Made by a program: the position numbers and the translations under genes. The notes under the pieces were generated by a model. The model was not told where the DNA came from. It was given only the letters and a program-made list of their open reading frames with translations, and did not search any database. A DNA stretch of 42,152 nt from Desulfosarcina sp. (GTDB lineage Bacteria; Desulfobacterota; Desulfobacteria; Desulfobacterales; JAFDCJ01). Where the stretch lies: contig JARFPZ010000489.1 of NCBI GenBank assembly GCA_029288035.1, positions 1 to 42,152 of the forward strand, written 5' to 3'. This document shows, one piece after another, positions 18,165-26,849 of this stretch; within the stretch, counting starts at the first letter, position 1, and each line of letters begins with the position of its first letter.

Positions 18165-18398
18165 TTATTTTTGTGCTGCTGCTTTTTCTTCTATTTCACT
18201 GATAGCTATGGCGACATCCGGACACATCGTGCAACAGATGGCGCAAAATATACAGTCTTCCGGACGTGCCTGGTAAGCCGGAAAATAGCCTTTGGTATTG
18301 ATCTCATTTGAAATTTCCAAAACATTTTTAGGACAAACGGTAACGCATAATCCGCAACCTTTGCAGCGATCTCTGTCGATATAATGCTGATATGCCAT
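18165..18398 (-). CDS. korD: Ferredoxin-type delta subunit of the 2-oxoacid oxidoreductase
   Basis: A 77-residue protein with two [4Fe-4S] motifs, CKGCGLCVTVCP and CIFCAICCTMCP, which passes electrons from the TPP subunit to free ferredoxin. The start chosen is the ATG at 18398, with AGAGGAG 11 bases upstream; the frame extends to 18458 but the extra residues are not family-like. It is the first gene of the korD-A-B-C order. Slightly alanine- and lysine-rich C-terminus. Confidence 0.92.
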   Translation of the reverse strand: MAYQHYIDRDRCKGCGLCVTVCPKNVLEISNEINTKGYFPAYQARPEDCIFCAICCTMCPDVAIAISEIEEKAAAQK

Positions 18399-18541
18399 AC
18401 GAAAAAACTCCTCTCGAAAATGCTGATTCCCAAATCCGGGCGAGCCGGAATTGACCATTGAAGATTAAAGATTGTGATTTGCTGAAACATCCATTTTGTT
18501 ACAATTTGTTGTCAGAAAAATTTCCCTACGGGCTTAATGTT

Positions 18542-19240
18542 TCAATTCCTAAACTCACTTACTTTCAACCAGGGTGGAACGAGCTGCCGGGCAATGGGCA
18601 AGACCGCACAGTCAAAACGTTTCATATCGATTTGGGGCAGCAATTCCTGTGAAACTGTAATAAACGCAAGCGGCAGGCCGCTTTCCTGGGACACGGATTG
18701 CACAAATTCATATCCACGGTAAATATCCTGCACACTGGTTTCATCAATAAGATTAGCGTTGCCGATAAGTCCGGTGGTCGTCAGTTGGGCTGCTGTTTCA
18801 ATTTCATCTCGCAATGTTAGGCAACCCGACACGGTGTTTGTCTGTGGTCGCAGTGGATTGACGACCTGCAGCATCTGCACCTTTTTCCCGCTAAAAGCAT
18901 TTGCCAGAGCGGCCAGAACCGTTGCACCAACATCGTTTCCGCCGACATCCAGAATCAAAACCTCGCTGGACTCCCGAATCATACCGGCTATGGTGGGGCT
19001 TAGAACCGGTAGATCAGCCTGCAGATACGGTTCCGGCGGTAAAATCACCTGAATACCCAGATCGGTCAATGTCGTCCTGGCTTCGCGGGTCCTGAAATAT
19101 GGGTTTACCAGATCAAGATCGGCAATGCCGACGCTTAGACCAGCCTGCTTGCGATTCACCGCCAAGTTGATCGAAACCTCCGTTTTACCGCTACCGTAGT
19201 TTCCGACGATGACAATCAATCCATTTAATCGGATATCCAA
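18542..19240 (-). CDS. P-loop ATPase of the CobQ/MinD/ParA type, function unknown
   Basis: Cytosolic nucleotide-binding protein of unknown role, encoded 143 bases upstream of korD on the same strand. Motifs are Walker A GNYGSGKTE, a second loop GIADLDLVNPYFRTRE resembling the deviant Walker A' region, and VLILDVGGNDVGATVL as Walker B. There is no membrane segment or metal-binding cysteine motif. The start is uncertain. TTG at 19240 has AAAGGA six bases upstream and yields 232 residues beginning DIRLNGLIVIVGNYGSGK. The frame extends to a TTG at 19312. The NPYFRTRE segment and the context suggest a chaperone or maturation factor for the oxidoreductase, but this is inference only. Confidence 0.75.
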   Translation of the reverse strand: MDIRLNGLIVIVGNYGSGKTEVSINLAVNRKQAGLSVGIADLDLVNPYFRTREARTTLTDLGIQVILPPEPYLQADLPVLSPTIAGMIRESSEVLILDVGGNDVGATVLAALANAFSGKKVQMLQVVNPLRPQTNTVSGCLTLRDEIETAAQLTTTGLIGNANLIDETSVQDIYRGYEFVQSVSQESGLPLAFITVSQELLPQIDMKRFDCAVLPIARQLVPPWLKVSEFRN

Positions 19241-19763
19241 ATGAAGTCCTTTCGCACGAACGGAATTATAACGCCTTAAAACTAGAACAGGGCTTTGAAG
19301 ACTGATATACAATCGGATCGGCCGAATTTGCCAATCTATTTGGTATTATAATCCAAGTCAAGTGTTTTTGAAAGGCGAGGAGTTTTTTCATATTCTCCGG
19401 TTGGGACAATCAATGATCAAAACATTACAAGCATATATCGGATGTCGTGCGTTATTTTCTGTGTTTTGAATTTTGAATTTCGGTTAGTGTTATTGGTTTG
19501 AGATTTGTTTTTTGGCGCTTGGAATTTCCATGATTTTCTTAAGTAAGTAACTCTATTTATTCCAAGCAATTAACTGATTAAATGACGTTATCCTATAGCC
19601 CGGATACTTTCCTCTTTTGATTTAACGGTCGGTATGATACTAATTAAGATTCAGAATGATTCGCCCAATATCCATTATCGTTAACGCAACCACAGATATT
19701 TGTGTTGCATCAGATTTTACGACACCTCAGTAGTTCTGAATTTTAAAAGATTGGATCAGAAAT
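19241..19763. other. Gene-free divergent intergenic region
   Basis: No gene is seen between the minus-strand ATPase gene and namZ, so both promoters should be here. Around 19464-19485 there are TTTTGAA TTTTGAA units, a short heptad run that is G-rich on the plus strand. The region is otherwise AT-rich, and I could not place a convincing -35/-10 pair. Confidence 0.4.
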
Positions 19764-20933
19764 ATGACAACGGTACGCACCGGTCTTGAAGAACTGATGG
19801 CAGAACCACGGCGATGGGTCGGCGATGAACGCATTGGCCTGCTATGCAATCCAGCCTCGGTAGATCGAGCGCTTACCCACGCGCGAACGCTGATTCATCA
19901 GGCGTTTTCCGGTAAGTTAAAGGCACTGTATTCCCCCCAGCACGGATTTTTTGCCGAAAAGCAGGACAACATGATTGAATCGCAGGATATGCTGGATCCG
20001 GCTTTGAAAATCCCTGTTTTCAGTCTCTACGGACAATCCCGTGTTCCCAGTGAAAGGATGTTCGCACCCATCGATGTCCTGCTCGTGGACTTGCAGGACG
20101 TCGGTACCCGGGTATACACGTTTATCTATACCCTTTCCTATTGCCTCGAAGCGGCCCTAAAATACAACGTCCGAGTGTTGGTTCTGGATCGGCCCAACCC
20201 CGTAAATGGAATCGACATCGAGGGCAATCTGCTGGCGTCTGACTGTAAATCTTTTGTCGGCAGGTTTCCGATCCCCATGCGGCACGGGTTGACTATCGGC
20301 GAGCTTGCGGTGTTGTTCAACGACCACTTCGATATCGGATGCAATCTTGAGGTGATCCCCATGAAGGGTTGGAAGCGACGAATGCTGTTTGCAGACACCG
20401 GCCTGCCTTGGATTGCCCCCTCGCCCAATCTGCCGACACCGATATCGGCCCTGGTGTACCCCGGCCAGGTATTATGGGAAGGTACCAATGTATCCGAGGG
20501 ACGTGGCACTGCCCAGCCGTTTGAGCTGTTTGGGGCGCCCTATATCGATGTATCCAAGATTGCTGCCCAAATAGAGAAGATAGCGGGCGTTCTTTTCAGA
20601 CCGGTTGTCTTTGAACCGACATCCAACAAATGGCGGGAAACCCCCTGCAATGGCTTTCAAATCCACGTCATGGAACCCCTGTGCTACCGCCCGTATAAAA
20701 CAACCCTGCAATTGCTCAGGACTATTTTGGCGGAACACCGTGAACAATTTAAGTGGAAGCCTCCGCCCTACGAATATGAATTTGAACGCCTGCCCATCGA
20801 CCTGATCATAGGGAATCGGAGCATCCGAAAGCGGCTAGAAAACCTGGAACCGATTGACGCGATTGAGGCCGACTGGCAGGAGGAACTCGACCAGTATAAG
20901 AAGATCAGCCGGAAGTTTCATATTTATAAATAA
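19764..20933 (+). CDS. namZ: NamZ-type exo-beta-N-acetylmuramidase (DUF1343 family)
   Basis: The family includes Bacillus NamZ, which releases MurNAc from the non-reducing end of peptidoglycan fragments. The 389 residues carry conserved blocks ERIGLLCNPASVD, YSPQHGFFAEKQDNM, VDLQDVGTRVYTFIYTL, LDRPNPVNG, MRHGLTIGELA, the WIAPSPNLPTP segment and EGTNVSEGRGTAQPFE. No signal peptide is visible, so the protein looks cytoplasmic, unlike secreted homologues. It lies about 4 kb upstream of a MurU-AmgK-like fusion gene, which fits salvage of MurNAc. The ATG is preceded by GGATCAGAAAT, a poor ribosome-binding site. Activity has been shown for few members, so the precise substrate is inferred. Confidence 0.85.
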   Translation: MTTVRTGLEELMAEPRRWVGDERIGLLCNPASVDRALTHARTLIHQAFSGKLKALYSPQHGFFAEKQDNMIESQDMLDPALKIPVFSLYGQSRVPSERMFAPIDVLLVDLQDVGTRVYTFIYTLSYCLEAALKYNVRVLVLDRPNPVNGIDIEGNLLASDCKSFVGRFPIPMRHGLTIGELAVLFNDHFDIGCNLEVIPMKGWKRRMLFADTGLPWIAPSPNLPTPISALVYPGQVLWEGTNVSEGRGTAQPFELFGAPYIDVSKIAAQIEKIAGVLFRPVVFEPTSNKWRETPCNGFQIHVMEPLCYRPYKTTLQLLRTILAEHREQFKWKPPPYEYEFERLPIDLIIGNRSIRKRLENLEPIDAIEADWQEELDQYKKISRKFHIYK

Positions 20934-20967
20934 ACCGAGGTCAGAATTTAAATAGTAGCGTCTTCGA

Positions 20968-21181
20968 TTTCGGATGTGGGATTTGGCATCTCGGATTTGT
21001 AGAAGGAAATCGTCTTATTTTAATTCCTTATCATACGTCTTGCGCATATAAGCTTGGACCACATATTTCGAGTATCGAGCATCCAGTAGCGAGCATCCAG
21101 TATCAACAGACCAAAAACCAGTGACCAGTTACAAGGAGCCAGCAATCAGTGACCAGCGACCGAAACCCAGTGGCCAGCGAC
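20968..21181. repeat. Two heptad arrays between namZ and the RNase H gene
   Basis: A G-rich array (20968-20999) reads TTTCGGA TGTGGGA TTTGGCA TCTCGGA. A C-rich array (21070-21181) has sixteen units of CAGTGAC/GAGCATC/CAGCGAC type in unbroken 7-bp phase. The arrays face each other as in the other elements but use different words. The second array runs into the proposed start region of the RNase H gene. Confidence 0.65.
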
Positions 21182-21847
21182 TGGCAGCGCATGTGGTTTA
21201 AAGAAAACAAGGTCTGGGTGGCCACGGATTCTAATGGGAGGCCCATATCCAAAGACAGCAAGGTTTTGATCAAATATCAGATCAAACAGGACTATGAATA
21301 CTGGGTAAATAAAAAAAATGTGCGGCCTTTGGACTCCCCCCCGCCAACATCGTTACACCCCAAAAAGAGCAAACATCAAAAGAAAAAGGTTCGAAAAGGG
21401 AAAAAAGCTGCCGCTGGGACACCCTGGAATGAAGCCGAATACAAAGACAAAATCTGCTTATTTACCGATGGGGCGTCTTCCGGTAACCCGGGCCCATCCG
21501 GCATCGGTGTATTGCTGCGCTATGGGGAACATGAGAAGGAAATCTCAAAATATATCGGGAATGCCACCAACAACATCGCTGAACTTAACGCCATCAAGGT
21601 CGGTTTGTCATCCTTGAAACACACGGATATTCCCGTCAGATTGTTTACAGACAGCAATTATGCCTACGGCCTTCTGGGACTGAACTGGAAGCCCAAAAAA
21701 AACCAGGAATTGGTGGGATCCATTAAAAAAATCATGGCAAGATTCAAAGACCTGCAAATTATCAAGGTCAAAGGGCATTCCGGCCATCAGGGGAATGAAA
21801 GAGCGGATTATTTGGCCACCGCTGCCGTTAAGAAGCAGAAATCTTAG
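21149..21847 (+). CDS. rnhA: Ribonuclease HI-like protein with N-terminal extension
   Basis: Cleaves the RNA strand of RNA-DNA hybrids. The RNase H fold occupies about residues 100-230 and has all expected acidic residues: FTDGASSGNPGPSGIG (first Asp), NIAELNAI (Glu), LFTDSNYAYG (second Asp) and KVKGHSGHQGNERADYLA (His and last Asp). About 95 residues precede it, with NKVWVATDSNGRPI and IKYQIKQDYEYWV followed by a lysine-rich linker. This is not the viral-type hybrid-binding domain I know from eukaryotic RNase H1. The GTG at 21149 has AAGGAG ten bases upstream, but both lie inside a heptad array. An ATG at 21191 is the alternative start. Function is secure; the start is not. Confidence 0.88.
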   Translation: MTSDRNPVASDWQRMWFKENKVWVATDSNGRPISKDSKVLIKYQIKQDYEYWVNKKNVRPLDSPPPTSLHPKKSKHQKKKVRKGKKAAAGTPWNEAEYKDKICLFTDGASSGNPGPSGIGVLLRYGEHEKEISKYIGNATNNIAELNAIKVGLSSLKHTDIPVRLFTDSNYAYGLLGLNWKPKKNQELVGSIKKIMARFKDLQIIKVKGHSGHQGNERADYLATAAVKKQKS

Positions 21848-21849
21848 AT

Positions 21850-21882
21850 AAAAAGAGCCCGGCGATTTAAGCTGCTGGGCTC
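21850..21882 (-). terminator. Rho-independent terminator of the small membrane protein gene
   Basis: GAGCCC (21855-21860) pairs with GGGCTC (21877-21882), with partial inner pairing. On the minus strand the stem is followed by TTTTTATC. It lies about 140 bases past the small membrane protein stop and overlaps the RNase H stop region. Confidence 0.65.
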
Positions 21883-21970
21883 CCATGGTTCCTTGGATTT
21901 ACTCCCAACCCGGATGAACCGGATAGGATAGCCATGAAGGCACAAACAATTACTGTTTATTATAGTTTAA

Positions 21971-21995
21971 CTTCGTGTTTTGGTGCCTTGGTGGC
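21971..21995. repeat. Dispersed GTGTTTTGGTGCCTTGGTGGC-type phrase
   Basis: Positions 21971-21995 contain TGGTGCCTTGGTGGC and resemble phrases at 10571-10590 and 41274-41298. Intergenic; role unknown. Confidence 0.4.
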
Positions 21996-22020
21996 GAAAA
22001 TATTTTGTTAGATAAATCCT

Positions 22021-22302
22021 TTATTCATCTTTCTTTAAGGTTTCGATTTCTTCTTTGAGTTCATCGATCTCTTTTTTATATTTTTCAACATCCTCACTGG
22101 GTGCGGGATCACTTACCGGGGTTTCGGCTTCTTTCCAGGTATCTTTGAGCTCGTCGACACCCAGGTAAATAGCCAACGCCCCACCAAGCAAAAGCATCGC
22201 GGGAATGGTACCGGCCAGAACAACCAGGAATTGAGGGAACCAGGCCACAATACCGACCACTCCCAAAATCGCCGCAATCACACCGCCAACTAATGTCTTC
22301 AT
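22021..22302 (-). CDS. Small two-helix membrane protein with coiled-coil tail
   Basis: Not recognised as a named family. The 93 residues start MKTLVGGVIAAILGVVGIVAWF, a first membrane helix at about 3-24, with a second at about 28-50 (VVLAGTIPAMLLLGGALAIYLG). A charged, proline-containing stretch follows, then a short coiled coil ending EIDELKEEIETLKKDE. The start is fixed by AAAGGAGGT seven bases before the ATG at 22302; an ATG at 22323 would put that site inside the gene. It is transcribed away from plsB and has its own terminator. It could be a small envelope or scaffold protein; the evidence stops at topology. Confidence 0.75.
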   Translation of the reverse strand: MKTLVGGVIAAILGVVGIVAWFPQFLVVLAGTIPAMLLLGGALAIYLGVDELKDTWKEAETPVSDPAPSEDVEKYKKEIDELKEEIETLKKDE

Positions 22303-22476
22303 ATAACCATGACCTCCTTTCATTTAAATTAAAATTATGCCATATTGAAAAACGATTTAAAGTGGATTGTGGGGAAATACCATAACATGGAGTGTAACGC
22401 AAGCCAATAAAATATTGCAAATTATATGCTGTTCTGTTAGCTTAAAAAAGAAAAGCATTCCCTACGGATTCCAATC

Positions 22477-25110
22477 ATGCCAAAAAAGGAAAAGCCCGCG
22501 CAATCCGGTGGGAGATTCCCCCGATGGATCAACAAACTGTTGCAGGGTTCCATTGATCATTACACCTGCTTCTTTCCAAGGCATATCGGCAGCTTACCAG
22601 ATCTATTTTTGAAACGCCTCTACTCCGGGATCAAGTTGGACGAGGAGCAGATGAGAATCGTTCAACAGTTGGATAAAAATGCGGTAGTGGTCTATATCAC
22701 CGAGTATCAGAGTAATTTTGAATACCTCTTTTATTACCATCGCTACCGTGAAAAAAATCTGCCGTTTCCTCAGATCGGTTTGGACTACGAAGTCTATCTC
22801 TGGCTGCCGGTGTCTCATATTTTCCGGATCCTGTTTGCCAAGCTGGTTTATTATTTGCAGCATCGGGCCCTACCCAATCCTTATGACCGCGGATACATCA
22901 GGCAGGAATTAATCAACGGTCGATCTGGATTTTTATCGCTGGTCGGCAAGAAAAATTTCTACCGTCGATTTATCAAAGCCCGAATCGATCCGATTCACTA
23001 CCTCATCGACATGCAAAAGTCCATCGATCAGCCGATTTACCTGATACCCCAACTGATGTTTTTCAGTAAAAAAGCCCGTCGTGAGAACCCGACGTTGATC
23101 GACATCCTGTTCGGACCTGAAGACAAACCCGGTAATATCAGACGGCTGTACACGATGACCAAAAGTCCCGGCAGGGTTTTCGTGGAGGTGTCTGAACCGT
23201 TAAACCTGAAACACTACCTGCAGTCTGCGCAAATCCGGCATCAAAGCACGGAATATCAGGCTTTGGTGTTGCGCCGCGATCTGGTGGTACGGTTAAATCG
23301 GCACCGCCAAAGCATCACCGGGCCTGTCCGCAAATCCAGAGAGGAACTAAAGGAGAGCATTCTGACCTCCGCACGTTTTCAGCGATTCATGGATACCTAT
23401 GCGGCCAATCGAAAAATCCCCATCCAGGAGGTTCATCGCAAGGCGGATGCGCTCATAAAGGAGATCGCCGCCAATTATAAACCGGGTTTTATAAAAATCG
23501 CTGCCGGACTGGTGGACTGGATCACCCGAGTCATGTTTGACGGCGTTGCAATCAATCATATGGTTCTCAACAAAGTAAAAAATATGGCTCACAAGGGTCC
23601 TCTCGTCCTGATTCCCTGTCACAAAAGCCATATCGACTACCTGATTCTCGATTACGTCCTGTATTGTAACAATATGCAGGTGCCCCATATCGCGGCGGGC
23701 AAAAACCTTTCATTCTGGCCCATGGGCCCCATATTTCGCCTCGGCGGTGCCTTTTTCCTCCGTCGGTCTTTTGGTGGAGCGGTACTCTACTCAAAGGTAT
23801 TCGCAGAATATGTCCATAAGCTGCTGGAGGAAGGCTATAATATCGAGCAGTTTATCGAGGGCGGTCGAAGCCGAACCGGCAAACTGCTCATGCCGAAGCT
23901 GGGGTTGCTGTCCATCCTCATTAGCGCCTTTAAAGGCGGAGCCAGTGAGGATATGATTATTGTTCCGGTCTATATCGGGTATGACCGGATTATCGAAGAA
24001 AAATCCTATTTGCACGAACTTGGGGGCGGGCAGAAAGAAACGGAAAATTTTTTTCAGTTAATCAGGGCCCGCAAATTCCTCAAAAAACGCTACGGCAAAA
24101 TATATATTCAATTCCATGAACCCATATCTTTAAACCAGCTTTTAAGTCGTTACAATCAGCCGCTGGGGCAGATGACTTCCAAAGAAAAAAACGCCCTGAT
24201 TCGATACCTGGGCTACCGGGTGCTGAACGCCATCAACCGGGTAACGGTGGTAACGCCGCACGCTGTGGTCGCCAGTGCGATTCTCAATTTTTCTAAAGAA
24301 ACATTCTCTTTTAGCGAGCTGCTCGATGTTAATGCAACATACCTGAAGTACCTGACATTCCAAAACGCCAAATTGGCCGATACCCTCGTTTCCGATAGAC
24401 GCCGGGCTTTTGAACAGGTGATTGATTCCTACTCCCAGAGAAAATTCATTGCAAGAATCGACAAAGATAAAAAGGAAGATGATACCGAGCAACATTTTTT
24501 AATTAATGAAGACAGACGACCCTACTTGGATTACTATAAAAACAATTGCATCACGTTTTTCATTCCGGCGGCCTATACGGCAATGGCAATTCTGCAAAAG
24601 AACACCTTCCGATTTTCCGCCGTCGAGTTGCACGATGGATATGCGTTTTGGCAAAGTTTTTTTAAATATGAATTCGCCTATGACGTGGATAGCAGCCCTG
24701 AGTTTAATGTCAGAAAAACCATCAAGACGTTTATTGATGACGGCATTGTAACGCCCCATCAAACCCTGCCCGACACCTATGATGTCACCCCGATGGCCTT
24801 CCGCAAACTAAGGCTGTTTGCCCTTTTTCTTAAGACCTTTTTAGAGTCATATTGGATCGTGCTCAACTACTTCATGCGCAACCCGCAAAAATCTGCAAAA
24901 ACAAAAGATCACCTGAAAAAAATAACCAACAGAGGAAACCGTATGTACAAGCGCAAGGAAGTCGATCGCAAGGAAGCCTTGTCCAAGGTCAGTTATCAAA
25001 ATGCCGTTGATTTGTTCACCAGCCGCGGGATAAGGGGAACCGAGGACACCGAAAAAATCAAAATTTATGCCGCCGCCATCCAAAACGCACTCAAACATTT
25101 GCAGCCATGA
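22477..25110 (+). CDS. plsB: Glycerol-3-phosphate 1-O-acyltransferase (PlsB family)
   Basis: Membrane-associated enzyme that acylates sn-glycerol-3-phosphate at position 1, the first step of phospholipid synthesis. The 877 residues exceed E. coli PlsB (807) slightly. Acyltransferase blocks are present in order: IPCHKSHIDYLILDY near 380 (HX4D catalytic motif), GGAFFLRRSFGG, FIEGGRSRTGK near 460 (glycerol-phosphate binding) and IIVPVYIGYDRIIEE. Long N- and C-terminal regions match the PlsB rather than the PlsY or PlsC type. The last bases overlap the start of the next gene as ATGA, so the two are translationally coupled. The ribosome-binding site is weak. Confidence 0.93.
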   Translation: MPKKEKPAQSGGRFPRWINKLLQGSIDHYTCFFPRHIGSLPDLFLKRLYSGIKLDEEQMRIVQQLDKNAVVVYITEYQSNFEYLFYYHRYREKNLPFPQIGLDYEVYLWLPVSHIFRILFAKLVYYLQHRALPNPYDRGYIRQELINGRSGFLSLVGKKNFYRRFIKARIDPIHYLIDMQKSIDQPIYLIPQLMFFSKKARRENPTLIDILFGPEDKPGNIRRLYTMTKSPGRVFVEVSEPLNLKHYLQSAQIRHQSTEYQALVLRRDLVVRLNRHRQSITGPVRKSREELKESILTSARFQRFMDTYAANRKIPIQEVHRKADALIKEIAANYKPGFIKIAAGLVDWITRVMFDGVAINHMVLNKVKNMAHKGPLVLIPCHKSHIDYLILDYVLYCNNMQVPHIAAGKNLSFWPMGPIFRLGGAFFLRRSFGGAVLYSKVFAEYVHKLLEEGYNIEQFIEGGRSRTGKLLMPKLGLLSILISAFKGGASEDMIIVPVYIGYDRIIEEKSYLHELGGGQKETENFFQLIRARKFLKKRYGKIYIQFHEPISLNQLLSRYNQPLGQMTSKEKNALIRYLGYRVLNAINRVTVVTPHAVVASAILNFSKETFSFSELLDVNATYLKYLTFQNAKLADTLVSDRRRAFEQVIDSYSQRKFIARIDKDKKEDDTEQHFLINEDRRPYLDYYKNNCITFFIPAAYTAMAILQKNTFRFSAVELHDGYAFWQSFFKYEFAYDVDSSPEFNVRKTIKTFIDDGIVTPHQTLPDTYDVTPMAFRKLRLFALFLKTFLESYWIVLNYFMRNPQKSAKTKDHLKKITNRGNRMYKRKEVDRKEALSKVSYQNAVDLFTSRGIRGTEDTEKIKIYAAAIQNALKHLQP

Positions 25111-26807
25111 AAGCACTGATCCTGGCCGCTGGCTATGGAACCCGCTTACGGCCCTACACTGAACACACACCAAAACCCTTGTTTACCGTCGCCGGTCGTC
25201 CCCTGCTGGATCTCATTATCAGTCAACTGCAAGAAGCCGGCTGTAAGGCAGTCATCGTTAATACCCATCATTTGCACCACAAAATCGAATCGTTTCTCAG
25301 CTCACAAACATATGGTCTCGAGGTATTTACACGTTATGAACCACAGATCCTCGGCACCGGCGGCGCCATTAAAAATGTGGCGGATTTCTGGGACGAGCAG
25401 CCCTTTATGGTGATTAATGCCGACATCGTCGCCGATATTGACTTAAAAGGAGTTTATGACGCTCATTGCCGCCATCACCCGCCCGCTACCCTGGTGCTCT
25501 GCGACAATCCCGTCTTTAACAGTGTCGCCGTCAGACAAAATAAATGGGTTACGGGATTTCATAACCCGACTCAAAGCGAAATCATGCCGCCGGGCAACCT
25601 GCTGACCTTTACCGGTATCCAGGTTTTGGAACCTCAGATCCTGAAATATATTCCGGAAAACACGTTTTACAGCAGTATCGATGCGTTTAAAAAAATCCTG
25701 GCGGAGGGCCAACAGATAGGGGCTTTTGTCACCCCCAAAGACCGGTGGCAGGACATCGGTACACCCCAAAGTTATCGACAGACGGCTATAAAGACAACAT
25801 CTTCCAAAGCGTTTCAACAGGCTTTGGCTGCCCCCCCCGCCGGGCGAATTCATCGGGAAAAGCTAAAGGGGGACGGATCGGAAAGGCAATGGTACCGACT
25901 GAAAACAGGCCATCAGTCCATCATTATGGTCGATCATGGTATCCGGCAAACCGCCATGCCATCAGAGGTCGATTCTTTTGTTCACCTGGGGCGGCATTTA
26001 TACCACCGGGGTGTGCCCGTACCGGAAATTTACTTTTACGATACTTTCAGTGGCCTGGTATTCCTGGAAGATTTGGGGGATGTCCATCTGCAGCAAACCG
26101 TGCAATCCAAAAGCAGCTCGGCGATCTCCGACATTTATAAATCGGTCATCGATCAGCTCATAAATTTATCCAGCAATGGCGCCGATAAATTTGACCGAAA
26201 CTGGACCTTTCAGACCTCGGATTATAATCGGGAATTGATCCTTGAAAAAGAATGTCGCTATTTTCTGGAGGCCTTTTTAAACAATTTTCTCAACTTCAAA
26301 GAGCGTTATGAAGATTTTCAGACCGACTTTAGCGCGCTGGCGGACAAAGCCCTGCAATTCCCAAACACGGGGTTCATGCACCGGGACATGCAGTCTCGGA
26401 ATATCATGATCAAAGGCCGAAAAATTTATTTTATTGATTTCCAGGGCGGACGTATGGGGCCGATTCAATATGATCTGGCCTCCCTGTTGATCGATCCCTA
26501 TGTCGAAATCCCACCGGATGTCCAGGCTGATTTGTTGGACTACAGCATTGAAGCGCTGTCAGCGGTAACCGAATTGGATTCGGAAAAATTTCGTTCCTGC
26601 TATCACTATTGTAGGTTGACCCGCAATCTACAGATCCTTGGTGCCTTCGCATATCTGAGTAAGGTGAAAGGCAAGCGGCGGTTTGAAAATTACATACCGG
26701 CGGCGGTAAGATCCTTAAGATCTACTCTCGACGCAGGTGCACAGGGTGAATTTCCCGCGCTCGACGCCATCACCCGGAAAATTTGCAGACATATGAAAAT
26801 CAAGTAG
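25107..26807 (+). CDS. Fused nucleotidyltransferase and sugar kinase (MurU-AmgK-like)
   Basis: One 566-residue protein joins two enzymes. Residues 1 to about 235 form a sugar-1-phosphate nucleotidyltransferase with LAAGYGTRLRPYTEHTPKPL, LGTGGAIKN, VINADIV and WQDIGTPQSY. Residues from about 250 to the end form an aminoglycoside-phosphotransferase-fold kinase with GDGSERQWYRL, FLEDLGD, the catalytic loop HRDMQSRN near 425 and IDFQGGRMGPIQYDLASLL. The nearest characterised pair is MurU (MurNAc-1-phosphate uridylyltransferase) and AmgK (anomeric MurNAc/GlcNAc kinase) of Pseudomonas cell-wall recycling, encoded there by separate genes. The expected route is MurNAc to MurNAc-1-P to UDP-MurNAc. The ATG overlaps the plsB stop. 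Another amino sugar as substrate cannot be excluded. Confidence 0.82.
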   Translation: MKALILAAGYGTRLRPYTEHTPKPLFTVAGRPLLDLIISQLQEAGCKAVIVNTHHLHHKIESFLSSQTYGLEVFTRYEPQILGTGGAIKNVADFWDEQPFMVINADIVADIDLKGVYDAHCRHHPPATLVLCDNPVFNSVAVRQNKWVTGFHNPTQSEIMPPGNLLTFTGIQVLEPQILKYIPENTFYSSIDAFKKILAEGQQIGAFVTPKDRWQDIGTPQSYRQTAIKTTSSKAFQQALAAPPAGRIHREKLKGDGSERQWYRLKTGHQSIIMVDHGIRQTAMPSEVDSFVHLGRHLYHRGVPVPEIYFYDTFSGLVFLEDLGDVHLQQTVQSKSSSAISDIYKSVIDQLINLSSNGADKFDRNWTFQTSDYNRELILEKECRYFLEAFLNNFLNFKERYEDFQTDFSALADKALQFPNTGFMHRDMQSRNIMIKGRKIYFIDFQGGRMGPIQYDLASLLIDPYVEIPPDVQADLLDYSIEALSAVTELDSEKFRSCYHYCRLTRNLQILGAFAYLSKVKGKRRFENYIPAAVRSLRSTLDAGAQGEFPALDAITRKICRHMKIK

Positions 26808-26849
26808 TTCGCTTCGCTCACAATTGGAATAAAATTTAGGAGGTATTAG

